In this document: positions 1-10,491 of the stretch, one piece after another | How positions within the stretch are numbered: the first letter of the stretch is position 1 | How the letters are laid out: the number at the start of each line of letters is the position of its first letter | Assembly (NCBI GenBank): GCA_943330755.2 | Contig: CALQIY020000005.1 | Coordinates: 1 to 43,608 of the forward strand | Source of the DNA: Opitutus sp. GAS368 | Lineage (GTDB): Bacteria; Verrucomicrobiota; Verrucomicrobiia; Opitutales; UBA953 | Direction: 5' to 3' | DNA: 43,608 nucleotides | Program-made: the position numbers and the translations under genes | Notes under the pieces: generated by a model | Databases searched by the model: none | What the model was told of the DNA's origin: nothing | The model's input: only the letters and a program-made list of their open reading frames with translations

Positions 1-69
1 CCCGCCAGGTGGCGGCGGAGCGGGCAGGGTGATACCGAGTTCGGCCAGCTTGGATTCGATGCGGCTCAT
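1..69 (-). CDS. RidA/YjgF-family protein, N-terminal fragment running off the left edge
   Basis: Reverse strand from the ATG at 69 reads MSRIESKLAELGITLPAPPPPGG, resembling the RidA-family N-terminus (M..IE.KLAELGI.LP.PP.P.G). Absent from the ORF track because it is truncated. Confidence 0.6.
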   Translation of the reverse strand, partial: MSRIESKLAELGITLPAPPPPGG

Positions 70-216
70 CGTTGGCAACTCTGGACCGTGCCGACCTCGA
101 GCGCGAGCGCATCGTTGGTTTCGGAATAGGGAACCGTGCCTCCGCAGCATGGCCAAAGTGGACCTCTGAGTGCTTCAATGGCACCGTCAGTTCGAACCTG
201 TTTTTGTTTTAAGACC

Positions 217-1089
217 ATGCCCAATCCCTGGACCGGAAAAGGAAACCCCTACACCCGCACCGAAGTCATCGAACGCCTCCGCGACACGATGTCCAAGGGC
301 AAGGCGATCATCGCCGCCGGCGCCGGCACGGGCATCAGCGCGAAGTTCATCGAGCGCGGCGGGGCCGACCTCGTCATCGTCTACAATTCGGGACGCTTCC
401 GCATGGCCGGCCACGGTTCGACCGCCGGCATGATGGCCTACGGTGACGCCAATGCCGTCGCGATGGAGATCGGCGAATACGAGGTCCTCCCCGTCGTCGA
501 AGAAATCCCCGTCATCTGTGGCGTCCACGCCACCGACCCGCGTCGCCGCATGTGGCATTGGCTCGGCAAGGTGAAGGACATGGGCTTCTCGGGCATCAAC
601 AACTTCCCGACCCACACCATCATCGACGGCAAGTTCCGCCAGATTCTCGAAGAGACCGGCATGAGCGTGAAGAAGGAATTCGAGACCGTCGCCCTCGCCC
701 GCAAGATGGAGATGTTCACCATCGTCTACGTGGGTTCGCCCGAAGAATCCCGCGCCATGGCGGAAGCCGGCGCCGACGTCATCATCGCCCACGTGGGCAC
801 CACCGTCGGTGGTTCCATTGGCGTGACCAACGCCACGATGAGCCTCCCGGAAGCCGCCAAGATCACCCAAGGCATCATCGACGCCGCCAAGTCCGTCCGC
901 AAGGACCTCATCTTCCTCAGCCACGGTGGCCCGATCAACACGCCCGAAGACGCCGCCTTCATCAACGAGCACACCGACACCGATGGGTTCGTCGGGGCCT
1001 CGAGCTTGGAACGCATGGCCGTCGAGCACTCGCTCACGGAGCTCACGCAGCGCTTCAAGCAGATCCCCGTGAAGCGTAAGCACTTCTAA
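217..1089 (+). CDS. Phosphoenolpyruvate hydrolase-like TIM-barrel family protein
   Basis: ORF 136..1089; likely start is the internal ATG at 217 (MPNPWTGKGNPYTRTEVIERL). Motifs GAGTGISAKFIERGGADLVIVYNSGRFRMAGHGS and HVGTTVGGSIG are typical of this family. Confidence 0.88.
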   Translation: MPNPWTGKGNPYTRTEVIERLRDTMSKGKAIIAAGAGTGISAKFIERGGADLVIVYNSGRFRMAGHGSTAGMMAYGDANAVAMEIGEYEVLPVVEEIPVICGVHATDPRRRMWHWLGKVKDMGFSGINNFPTHTIIDGKFRQILEETGMSVKKEFETVALARKMEMFTIVYVGSPEESRAMAEAGADVIIAHVGTTVGGSIGVTNATMSLPEAAKITQGIIDAAKSVRKDLIFLSHGGPINTPEDAAFINEHTDTDGFVGASSLERMAVEHSLTELTQRFKQIPVKRKHF

Positions 1090-1099
1090 GCCCTTCGCC

Positions 1100-2305
1100 A
1101 TGGCCACGATCGCAGTACTCGGCACCCTCGATTCCAAGGGTGAGGAACATGTTTTTGTCGCCGGGCTCATCGCCGCCCGCGGGCACAAGCCCTTGCTGAT
1201 CGACGTCGGCACGGGCGGCCCCGCGACGATCCAGGCGGACATCACCCGCGAACAGGTGGCCGCGGCCGCGGGCATCGACTTGGCCGCCCTGCTCGCCCGC
1301 AAGGACCGCGGGGAATGCGTGGTCGCCATGACCAAGGCCGCCCCGGCGCTGGTCGCCAAGCTCGCGGCGGAAGGACGGATCCACGGCATCATCTCCCTCG
1401 GCGGTGGCGGCGGCACGGCCATCGGCACGGCCGCGATGCGCGCCCTGCCCTTGGGCTTCCCTAAGCTCATGGTCTCGACGCTCGCCGCCGGCAACGTCGC
1501 CCCCTACCTCGGGACCAAGGACATCACCATGATGCCCAGCATCGCCGATGTGGCCGGCCTCAACCGACTCTCCCGCGTCATCTTCACCCGCGCCGCCGGC
1601 GCCATCTGCGGCATGGTCGAGTCCGAACCCGTCATCGACTCCGCCCGTCCCTTGGTCGTCGCCAGCATGTTCGGCAACACCACCGCGTGCGTCACCGAAG
1701 CCAAGAAGGTCCTTGAAGCCGCGGGCTATGAAGTCCTCGTCTTCGCGGCCACCGGAGCCGGCGGCCGCATCATGGAATCCGTCATCGAGAGCGGCATCGT
1801 CTCGGGCGTGCTCGACCTCACCACGACCGAGTGGGCGGACGAACTCGTCGGCGGCGTCCTGAACGCCGGCCCCGAACGCATGGATGCCGCCGCCAAGGCC
1901 CAGGTGCCCGTCGTCGTCGGACCGGGCTGCCTCGATATGGTCAACTTTGGTGAGCAGGCTTCGATTCCCGCGAAGTTCTCTGGCCGCAAGTTCTACATCC
2001 ACAACCCGCAGGTCACGCTCATGCGCACGACCGCCGCGGAGTGCGCCGAACTCGGCCGCATCGTGGCGGAGAAGGCCAACGCCTACACCGCGGGCGCGGT
2101 CATCATGCTCCCGACCAAGGCGATCAGCGTCATCAGCGCCGAGGGCAAGCCCTTCCACGACGCCGCGGCGGACCAAGCCTTGTTCAGCGCCTTGAGGCAG
2201 CACGCCCGCGTGCCGGTCCGCGAGTTCGCCGAGGAGATCAACAGCCCGGCCTTCGCCCAAGCCTGCGCCCAGCAGCTCATCGAGCTGATGCAGGCGAAGA
2301 AGTAA
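1100..2305 (+). CDS. Tm-1-like ATP-binding domain protein (UPF0261 family)
   Basis: 401 aa; MATIAVLGTLDSKGEEHVFVAGLI, IISLGGGGGTAIGTAAMRALPLGFPKLMVSTLAAGNVAPYLGTKDI. Confidence 0.9.
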   Translation: MATIAVLGTLDSKGEEHVFVAGLIAARGHKPLLIDVGTGGPATIQADITREQVAAAAGIDLAALLARKDRGECVVAMTKAAPALVAKLAAEGRIHGIISLGGGGGTAIGTAAMRALPLGFPKLMVSTLAAGNVAPYLGTKDITMMPSIADVAGLNRLSRVIFTRAAGAICGMVESEPVIDSARPLVVASMFGNTTACVTEAKKVLEAAGYEVLVFAATGAGGRIMESVIESGIVSGVLDLTTTEWADELVGGVLNAGPERMDAAAKAQVPVVVGPGCLDMVNFGEQASIPAKFSGRKFYIHNPQVTLMRTTAAECAELGRIVAEKANAYTAGAVIMLPTKAISVISAEGKPFHDAAADQALFSALRQHARVPVREFAEEINSPAFAQACAQQLIELMQAKK

Positions 2306-2312
2306 CCGGCGG

Positions 2313-2350
2313 GACGAGGGAGGCTTGCCCTCCGTCGGGTTGGGTCTTTT
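2313..2350 (+). terminator. Candidate intrinsic terminator after the Tm-1-like gene
   Basis: GACGAGGG-aggcttg-CCCT(c)CGTC: 8-bp stem with a 1-nt bulge, followed by TCTTTT at 2345-2350. Confidence 0.4.
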
Positions 2351-2358
2351 GTAGGCCG

Positions 2359-3657
2359 ATGCGTTTGTGCGCTTTCCTTTCCTTGGCCTTCGGGCTGTGC
2401 ATCGGCACTGCCATGGACGCCAAGGAACTGTTTGTGGCGCCGAATGGGTCGGACGAACAGGCGGGGACGATCGACAAACCCTTGGCATCGCTGATGAAAG
2501 CCCAGGACCTCGCCGCCCCGGGCGACACGGTCTGGATCCGCGGCGGCACCTACAAAGCCAAGCCCGATAAGTTCGCCCGCGCCCAGCGGGCCTGGATCTA
2601 CATCCATTACTTCAACAAAAGCGGGAAAGCCGGCCAGCCCATCCGCTACTGGGCCTACCAGGATGAGAAGCCCGTCTTCGATTGCTCGGACGTCAAACCG
2701 CCCAACCGCCGCATCAACGCGTTTCAAGTCCTGGGCTCCTGGCTGCACTTCCGTGGCTTCGAGGTGACGGGCACCCAGGTGAACTTCATGGGGCACGGGC
2801 AATCCTGCAACGTCGAGAACCACGGCAGCCACAACGTCTTCGAACGGCTCAGCCTCCACGACAGCCAAGCCATCGGCATCTACGCGTTGGATGGATCCGA
2901 CAACCTCTTCCTGAATTGCGACGCGTACAATAACTTCGACTACACGTCCGAGGACGGTCGCGGGGGCAATGTCGACGGCTTCGGCGGCCACCCGTCCAAG
3001 GGGGCGACGAACAACGTCTTCCGCGGGTGCCGCGCGTGGTTCAACAGCGACGACGGCTACGACTGCATCTCCTCCCGGGAAAGCGTGCGCTTCGAGAACT
3101 GCTGGGCGCTGTACAACGGTTATGGACCGAAGTTCGAAAAGCGCGGCGACGGCAACGGCTTCAAGGTCGGGGGTTACGGCAATACGCCGCTGCAGCCCGT
3201 CCCCGACCCCGCGCCCCGCCACGTCACCGAGGGATGTCTCGCGGTCCGCAACAAGGCCAGCGGCTTCTACGCCAACCACCACCTCATCGGTGGCGACTGG
3301 TCGTACAATTCAGCCTACCGAAACTCGAACGACTTCAATTTCCTCATGCGCCCGCCGGACAACTCCGCGGACATCGATGGCGTGGGCCACCGCATCGTGG
3401 GCAACCTCAGCTACCGCGGCATCCGCGACGTGACCAAACTCGACGTCGCCCGGTGCGAACTCACGGCCAACGCCTTCGCGACGGAGAAGAAGTTCACGGA
3501 CGCCTCCTTCGAGAGCCTCGATGAGTCCGCGCTGATCGGTCCGCGCCAAGCCGACGGCAGCCTGCCCAAGATCGCTTTCCTCAAGCCGAGGGACGCCAAA
3601 TTCGCCAGCGAAGCCGGCTATACGGCGTACGCGGGGAAGAAGCCCGCCAGCAAGTGA
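2359..3657 (+). CDS. Secreted right-handed parallel beta-helix protein, PL9-like pectate lyase family
   Basis: Internal ATG at 2359 gives a signal peptide (MRLCAFLSLAFGLCIGTAMDA), then ELFVAPNGSDEQAGTIDKPLASLMKAQDLAAPGDTVWIRGGTYK and beta-helix rungs (FRGFEVTG, NVFERLSLHDSQAIGIYALDGSDNLFLNCDAYNN). Confidence 0.85.
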   Translation: MRLCAFLSLAFGLCIGTAMDAKELFVAPNGSDEQAGTIDKPLASLMKAQDLAAPGDTVWIRGGTYKAKPDKFARAQRAWIYIHYFNKSGKAGQPIRYWAYQDEKPVFDCSDVKPPNRRINAFQVLGSWLHFRGFEVTGTQVNFMGHGQSCNVENHGSHNVFERLSLHDSQAIGIYALDGSDNLFLNCDAYNNFDYTSEDGRGGNVDGFGGHPSKGATNNVFRGCRAWFNSDDGYDCISSRESVRFENCWALYNGYGPKFEKRGDGNGFKVGGYGNTPLQPVPDPAPRHVTEGCLAVRNKASGFYANHHLIGGDWSYNSAYRNSNDFNFLMRPPDNSADIDGVGHRIVGNLSYRGIRDVTKLDVARCELTANAFATEKKFTDASFESLDESALIGPRQADGSLPKIAFLKPRDAKFASEAGYTAYAGKKPASK

Positions 3658-4562
3658 GCGCCCCGAACCCGCCAGCAGGCCCGAGCTCGCTCCGTTGGGT
3701 TTACCTCGCGATGGGCTTCAACCTCGTCGCCTGGGGCATGTCGTGGGTGAACGTCCGCGCCATCGTCCATGAAGTCGGCGCGGGTGAACTCGGCGCCCTG
3801 CGCTACCTCATCGCTTCGACGGTGATGTCGGCCGTGTGGGTTTTTCGTGGGCGCCCCCTACCCGCGCTCGGCGACGTCCCGCTGATCGCCCTGCTGGGCC
3901 TCTTCGGGTTCACGCTCTACAACCTCGGCATCAATTTCGGCGAACGCACCGTCGACGCCGGCACCGGCTCGATGCTCATCTCCTGCGTGCCGATCCTCGT
4001 CGTGCTCTTCGGGGTGACCACCGGGCGTGAGCGGGTCACGCCGTTCGCCTGGCTCGGCATCTTCGTCTCCATGCTCGGCGTGGCCTTCACTTCGGGCGCT
4101 TTCGATCATGGCCTGACCCTCAACCAAGGCACAGCCTTCATCTTCGGTTCGGCGGTTTGCGCGGCCGTGCAGACGCTCCTGAGCAAGGCGCTGACCAAGC
4201 GCTACTCCGCGATCGATGTGACCACGTGGGCCATCTGGTGCGGGACGCTCGGCCTGCTGCCCTTCGCCCAAGATCCGCTCGGCACCGCGGGTCGCCTGTC
4301 CGCCCCTGCTTGGGGCCACCTGCTCTTCCTTGGGGTCGTCCCGGCCGCCCTCTGCTACACCCTCTGGGCCTGGGTCCTGCAACGCCTCCCTATGACCGTG
4401 GTCATGGGCTCCGTCTACGTGATCCCGCTGTTTTCGGTCCTCTTCAGCTGGGCCATCCTCGCCGAAAAGCCGGCCGCCGCCGCGCTGACGGGTGGCGTGC
4501 TGACGCTGGTCGGCGTGGCGATCGTGCAGACCTTGGGTGCGCCCAAACCGGCCGCCCGCTAG
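3654..4562 (+). CDS. EamA/DMT-family transporter
   Basis: 302 aa with about 10 hydrophobic segments; LGLFGFTLYNLGINFGERTVDAGTGSMLISCVPILV is typical. The GTG start at 3654 overlaps the upstream TGA (GTGA). Confidence 0.88.
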   Translation: MSAPNPPAGPSSLRWVYLAMGFNLVAWGMSWVNVRAIVHEVGAGELGALRYLIASTVMSAVWVFRGRPLPALGDVPLIALLGLFGFTLYNLGINFGERTVDAGTGSMLISCVPILVVLFGVTTGRERVTPFAWLGIFVSMLGVAFTSGAFDHGLTLNQGTAFIFGSAVCAAVQTLLSKALTKRYSAIDVTTWAIWCGTLGLLPFAQDPLGTAGRLSAPAWGHLLFLGVVPAALCYTLWAWVLQRLPMTVVMGSVYVIPLFSVLFSWAILAEKPAAAALTGGVLTLVGVAIVQTLGAPKPAAR

Positions 4563-4564
4563 GC

Positions 4565-6568
4565 TTAGTTCCCGCGATACTCCCAGGCTTCGTTGAAGAA
4601 GCCGGCGTCGACGATATTCCCGGGCTTCTGCGCGTTGGGCGGGGTACCGAAATCCACCACGGCCCAATCGGGTAGCTTCGGCACCTGCCGGGCATTGTTG
4701 AGGTAGTCGTATTCGCGGTACGTGAAGGAACTGTTGATCACGACGTACTTCTGGGGATTCAAGGGATTGGGGTAGACCAGGATCGGCGCATGGTCGGCGG
4801 CGGTGTAGGTCTTGCCGTTGACGACGAGCTTATCGGCGGTCCACTGGATCGGGAGTTGGGCGACGACGCGGGCGAGGAGCGCGTTGCTCTGCGGATCGCC
4901 CCAGAGCACGAGGTTATGCGCGGCGATGTCTTCCTCCTTCACGTCCTTGTCGAGCTTCACGGGAGCGAACCCGCGGAACTGCCGGCGCCATTCCCAGGAA
5001 GCGCGCTCCAGCTCGGACTTCACCCAAGCACCGGCCTTCTCGTTCAAGGGCTTCCCGGACGGCGACACAAAGAGGAACGCGTCCATGAAGGCGTCGTCGA
5101 TGGGCCCCGAGAGGCCGTGCTTCTTGACCAAGCCCGCCGCCGGCAGGGCCTTCACCAACGTCCAGCGACCCTTGCTATGGGTCAAGGTGGCCTTCCAGGA
5201 ACGATCGGAGGCCGGACGCGGCCCATCGACATCTTGGCCGTCGATGCGGATCACCACCTTCTCGCGCACGTCGAAGGGCGCTTGGCCGGGCGCGAAGTCG
5301 AGCGTGAGGGCGGCGACGTTGTTCGTCTTCACGGTCACGGCCTGCTCCTTGCCGGCGATTTCCGCCACGACCCGGGCGGCCTCCCAGTGGGTCTCCATCC
5401 GATCCACCTGGACCCAGTGCATGCGGTTATAGCGGAGGAAGTAAGTGACGAAGCTGACCTCGTTCGGGGTCGGGTTACGGCCCTTGGCCGCAATCGCGTC
5501 CAAGCGACGTTCCATCTCCGCCAACGAATCGGGGTGGATCTTATGGGCGGTCTGCGGGCCGATGATATGGACGAGGTCGATGTTCTCGGCCAAGAGGTGC
5601 TTGGCCATGATGTCGGCGGCCTGCTTCTGCTTGTCGAGCTCACCGCTGTAGGCGATGGTCGGGGCGTTGGCGAAGTTGGCCGCGACGTCCGTGGCGTTAT
5701 ACCAGGACCAGAGGGCCTGCTGGTACGCGGGGATCTTGGACACGTCTTCGGATTGGAAGACGTTCAGGAACTGCGGGGTCTCGGCGAAGCCCGCACCCGG
5801 ATTGATCGCGCACCAGCGGTCGGTGTAGTGCGCCCCGAACTGCCAGACCGCCGCGCCCCCCATGCTGAAGCCGCGAATGAAGAGGCGGTCCGCGTCGATC
5901 GCGTAGGACTTCCGGGCGTGCTCATAGGCCTCCCAGAGGTCGACTTCCCCCGCGAACTTGTTGGCGCAGCAATAGCGGCCGTAGGGGTGCAGGACGAAGC
6001 GGTTGGTCGCGGGAATCTGGCCAACGCTCTTGCGGCGCTCCTGGAGGAAGCTGAGCTCGCTCAACATTTCGGCCCGACCATGGCACCAGAAGTCCAGCCG
6101 CAGCGGCGCGCCCACGTAGGACTCCGGCACGACCATGCCATAGGGTTGGATCGAACCATCGATCCGGGAGCGGTAAGCGCGGACGACCGGGCCCTTCTGC
6201 GTGGTCCACGGGGCTTCGCCCTTGGCCAAGGCGGCGGCGCGGGCCTTGCCTTCGGCGATGAGTTCATGGGCCGTCTTGAATTCGGTGTTCTTGAAGAACT
6301 CGTTGTAGCGGACCGCCCAATCGACGGCCTTATGGAAGATCTCCACATCCGGGAGGAGTTCCGCCAACCGCGGGTTCTTGGCCTGGGCCTTGGCGGCGTT
6401 GTCGATGGCCACGCGCAATTCGATGACCGCCTGCTGGAGGGCCTTCTTGTCGACCTCGGGCACCGGCACGCCGGGTGGCGGCACGGGGCGGACGGCATCG
6501 GCGGCATTATCCTTGGGGCCATCGGCGAAGACGACGGTGGCGAGCAAAAGCAACAGGAACGGGCGCAT
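4565..6568 (-). CDS. Secreted alpha/beta hydrolase, prolyl-oligopeptidase-like peptidase/esterase
   Basis: Internal ATG at 6568 begins a signal peptide (MRPFLLLLLATVVFADG); nucleophile elbow GFSMGGAAVWQFGAHY. Confidence 0.8.
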   Translation of the reverse strand: MRPFLLLLLATVVFADGPKDNAADAVRPVPPPGVPVPEVDKKALQQAVIELRVAIDNAAKAQAKNPRLAELLPDVEIFHKAVDWAVRYNEFFKNTEFKTAHELIAEGKARAAALAKGEAPWTTQKGPVVRAYRSRIDGSIQPYGMVVPESYVGAPLRLDFWCHGRAEMLSELSFLQERRKSVGQIPATNRFVLHPYGRYCCANKFAGEVDLWEAYEHARKSYAIDADRLFIRGFSMGGAAVWQFGAHYTDRWCAINPGAGFAETPQFLNVFQSEDVSKIPAYQQALWSWYNATDVAANFANAPTIAYSGELDKQKQAADIMAKHLLAENIDLVHIIGPQTAHKIHPDSLAEMERRLDAIAAKGRNPTPNEVSFVTYFLRYNRMHWVQVDRMETHWEAARVVAEIAGKEQAVTVKTNNVAALTLDFAPGQAPFDVREKVVIRIDGQDVDGPRPASDRSWKATLTHSKGRWTLVKALPAAGLVKKHGLSGPIDDAFMDAFLFVSPSGKPLNEKAGAWVKSELERASWEWRRQFRGFAPVKLDKDVKEEDIAAHNLVLWGDPQSNALLARVVAQLPIQWTADKLVVNGKTYTAADHAPILVYPNPLNPQKYVVINSSFTYREYDYLNNARQVPKLPDWAVVDFGTPPNAQKPGNIVDAGFFNEAWEYRGN

Positions 6569-6723
6569 GGCTGGGGTTGACCTATTTGAGCGAAAGGAAG
6601 GAACGGAAGGAAGGACATTCCACCCACCGGCGCCCCAACGCCCCGTTGCCAGCCCCCGGACACCCCCCCTGCACCGCCCATTTGACTCGCCTCCCCCGCC
6701 TCGGTCGCTCACTTCTCCGCGAC

Positions 6724-8535
<1,812 letters not shown>

Positions 8536-8540
8536 TTTAT

Positions 8541-8722
8541 AGAGGGGGTAGCGGTTAGGGGTTAGCGGATAGGGGTTAGGGGATGGGGGATGGGCGGAAG
8601 CGTTTGGGGTAAAACAAAAACAGAGCGCAGATCACGGCTTTCGATTCCACGAATTCCGTGACCTGCACTCTGCAGTCTTCCCCATCCCCTACCCGCCATC
8701 CCCCACCCCCTATCCCCTATCT
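8541..8722. repeat. Long imperfect palindrome with degenerate heptamer tandem arms
   Basis: Left arm of 7 heptamers at 8543-8591 (AGGGGGT AGCGGTT AGGGGTT AGCGGAT AGGGGTT AGGGGAT GGGGGAT). Right arm of 5 complementary heptamers at 8684-8718 (ATCCCCT ACCCGCC ATCCCCC ACCCCCT ATCCCCT). Inner 17-bp stem 8621-8637/8656-8672. Confidence 0.85.
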
Positions 8723-8725
8723 AAA

Positions 8726-9283
8726 TCACTTCCCCTTGCCGCCGCGATTGCCGAACTGGGCCATACGCTGCTCGAGGGCATCGAGGACCTTGTCCACGGT
8801 TTCGTCGGTGATATCAGGATCGGCCGCGATGATCGCTTCCTTCTGGGCCTTGCGCACTTCCTTGGAGGCTGCGGCAATGTCGGCTTCGATATTCGTCTTT
8901 TCGGCGTCGGTGGCGCCTTCGAGTTCCTTGCGGATTTCGCGGACCTTATTCCGGGCGGCGGTGACGCCTTCGTCACGGAAGGTCTTCATCAAGGCCGCGC
9001 TGCACTTGGTGAGCTGCTCGGGGCTGACGCCCGGAATTTCTTGGGGCAAGAAGCCGTTGCCCTTACCTTTGGTGCCGCCCGTGAAACCACCCTGCGTCTT
9101 GCGCTGACCATCAGCGGCGGGAGCGGCGGCCTGCGGCTCGGTCGACGGGGCGCCGGCGGCGACGCGAGGCGCGGACTTGGCGGCGGGAGCGGCCACCGGA
9201 GCGGACTTCTTGGAGTCCATGATGAAGTAGGTGGCGGCAGAGCCAAGGGCGGCGGCGAGCAGGAGGGAGAGGATGTTCTTCAT
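8726..9283 (-). CDS. Hypothetical exported or membrane-anchored helical protein
   Basis: 185 aa; N-terminal hydrophobic segment MKNILSLLLAAALGSAATYFIM, Ala/Pro-rich linker, then a charged helical C-terminus ending GNRGGKGK. Confidence 0.75.
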   Translation of the reverse strand: MKNILSLLLAAALGSAATYFIMDSKKSAPVAAPAAKSAPRVAAGAPSTEPQAAAPAADGQRKTQGGFTGGTKGKGNGFLPQEIPGVSPEQLTKCSAALMKTFRDEGVTAARNKVREIRKELEGATDAEKTNIEADIAAASKEVRKAQKEAIIAADPDITDETVDKVLDALEQRMAQFGNRGGKGK

Positions 9284-9441
9284 GGGGGGGAGGTTGTCTT
9301 TATAACCCCATGACCTGCGAAAGGTTTTAGAATTGTGCGTACCCCCTGAACCTTGACACCCCCAACCCCTCTCTCAGTTTGGAAGACGCTGCGCCCCTCG
9401 AGTCACCCCTGACTCCCCTACCCGCTCGCCCCCCTTTCCCC

Positions 9442-10464
9442 ATGCTGCGCCCCCTGCTTCTTGTCCTGATTGGACTCCAATGTCTGGCTCAGACGACCCC
9501 GACCACCCCCCTCTGGCTGACCTATCAAGGCGGCGAAGGCCCCGGCAAGGGGAAGCACATCGTGCTCATCGCGGCTGACCAGGAGTACCGCAGCGAACAG
9601 TCGATGCCGATGCTCGCAAAGATCCTCAGCACCCATCACGGCTTCGACTGCACCGTGCTCTACGCCGTCGACGAGAACGGCTTGGTCGACCCCCGCATGC
9701 CGGTCTACCCCGAGAAAGGAAAAGAGAAGGAGTTCAAGACTCACCACATTCCCGGCCTCGAACACTTGGCGAAGGCCGACCAGGTCATCTTCTTCTGTCG
9801 CCTACTGACCCTGCCGATGGTCGAGCGCGAACAAATCGTGCAGTATATCGATTCCGGCAAACCTTTCATCGCGCTGCGTACCGCCAATCATGGCTTCCAC
9901 GCCGCCTTGCCCTACAAGATCAACGGCAAGCAGGTCAACTGGGGCGAAGAGGTGCTCGGCGGAAGCTTCCGCGGGCACCACGGGCGCTACCATGCCGACT
10001 CCACCCGCGGCATGATCGTCGAAGCCATGAAGGACCATCCGATCCTCGCCGGGGTCAGCGATATCTGGGGCAACTCCGATGTTTACCGCACCTACAAGGA
10101 AGGCACCAGTTTGCCCGCCGGCTGCACCGCCCTCGTCTGGGGCCAGCCCTTGATGGGCCGCAAACAGGATGACGCGCCCAACCCCAAGCTCGAGCCCCTG
10201 CCCGTCGCTTGGTTCAAAACCTGGCGAACCAGCACCGGCAAGGACGCCCGCGTGTTCCAGTCGACGATGGGCAGCGGGGACGACTTCCGGAACCCCGGCC
10301 TGCGCCGCCTCGTGATCAACGCCGCCTACTGGGGCATGGGCATGGAGTCGGCCATCAACCCCAAGAGTTCCGTCGAGACCGTCGGCACCTACGAGCCCCT
10401 CGCCACGGGCTTTGACTACGTCAAACTCGGCATCAAACCGAAGCCCGTGTCGGACTACCGCTAG
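9442..10464 (+). CDS. ThuA-like domain protein, secreted
   Basis: Internal ATG at 9442 begins a signal peptide (MLRPLLLVLIGLQCLAQTTP); GKHIVLIAADQEYRSEQSMPMLAKILSTHHGFDCTVLY and GKPFIALRTANHGFH are ThuA-like. Confidence 0.85.
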   Translation: MLRPLLLVLIGLQCLAQTTPTTPLWLTYQGGEGPGKGKHIVLIAADQEYRSEQSMPMLAKILSTHHGFDCTVLYAVDENGLVDPRMPVYPEKGKEKEFKTHHIPGLEHLAKADQVIFFCRLLTLPMVEREQIVQYIDSGKPFIALRTANHGFHAALPYKINGKQVNWGEEVLGGSFRGHHGRYHADSTRGMIVEAMKDHPILAGVSDIWGNSDVYRTYKEGTSLPAGCTALVWGQPLMGRKQDDAPNPKLEPLPVAWFKTWRTSTGKDARVFQSTMGSGDDFRNPGLRRLVINAAYWGMGMESAINPKSSVETVGTYEPLATGFDYVKLGIKPKPVSDYR

Positions 10465-10491
10465 ACGCCCGCCGAGGCTGAACCAACCCGG

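Noticed and set aside
190-197. GTTCGAAC palindrome upstream of the PEP-hydrolase-like gene
   Set aside because: An 8-bp palindrome alone is common by chance.
4790-6580. 596-aa plus-strand ORF opposite the alpha/beta hydrolase
   Set aside because: Antisense artefact; the minus strand has a signal peptide and a nucleophile elbow.
8541-8722. CRISPR-like or mobile-element interpretation of the heptamer palindrome
   Set aside because: Units are 7 bp and contiguous with no unique spacers, transposase or target-site duplication.
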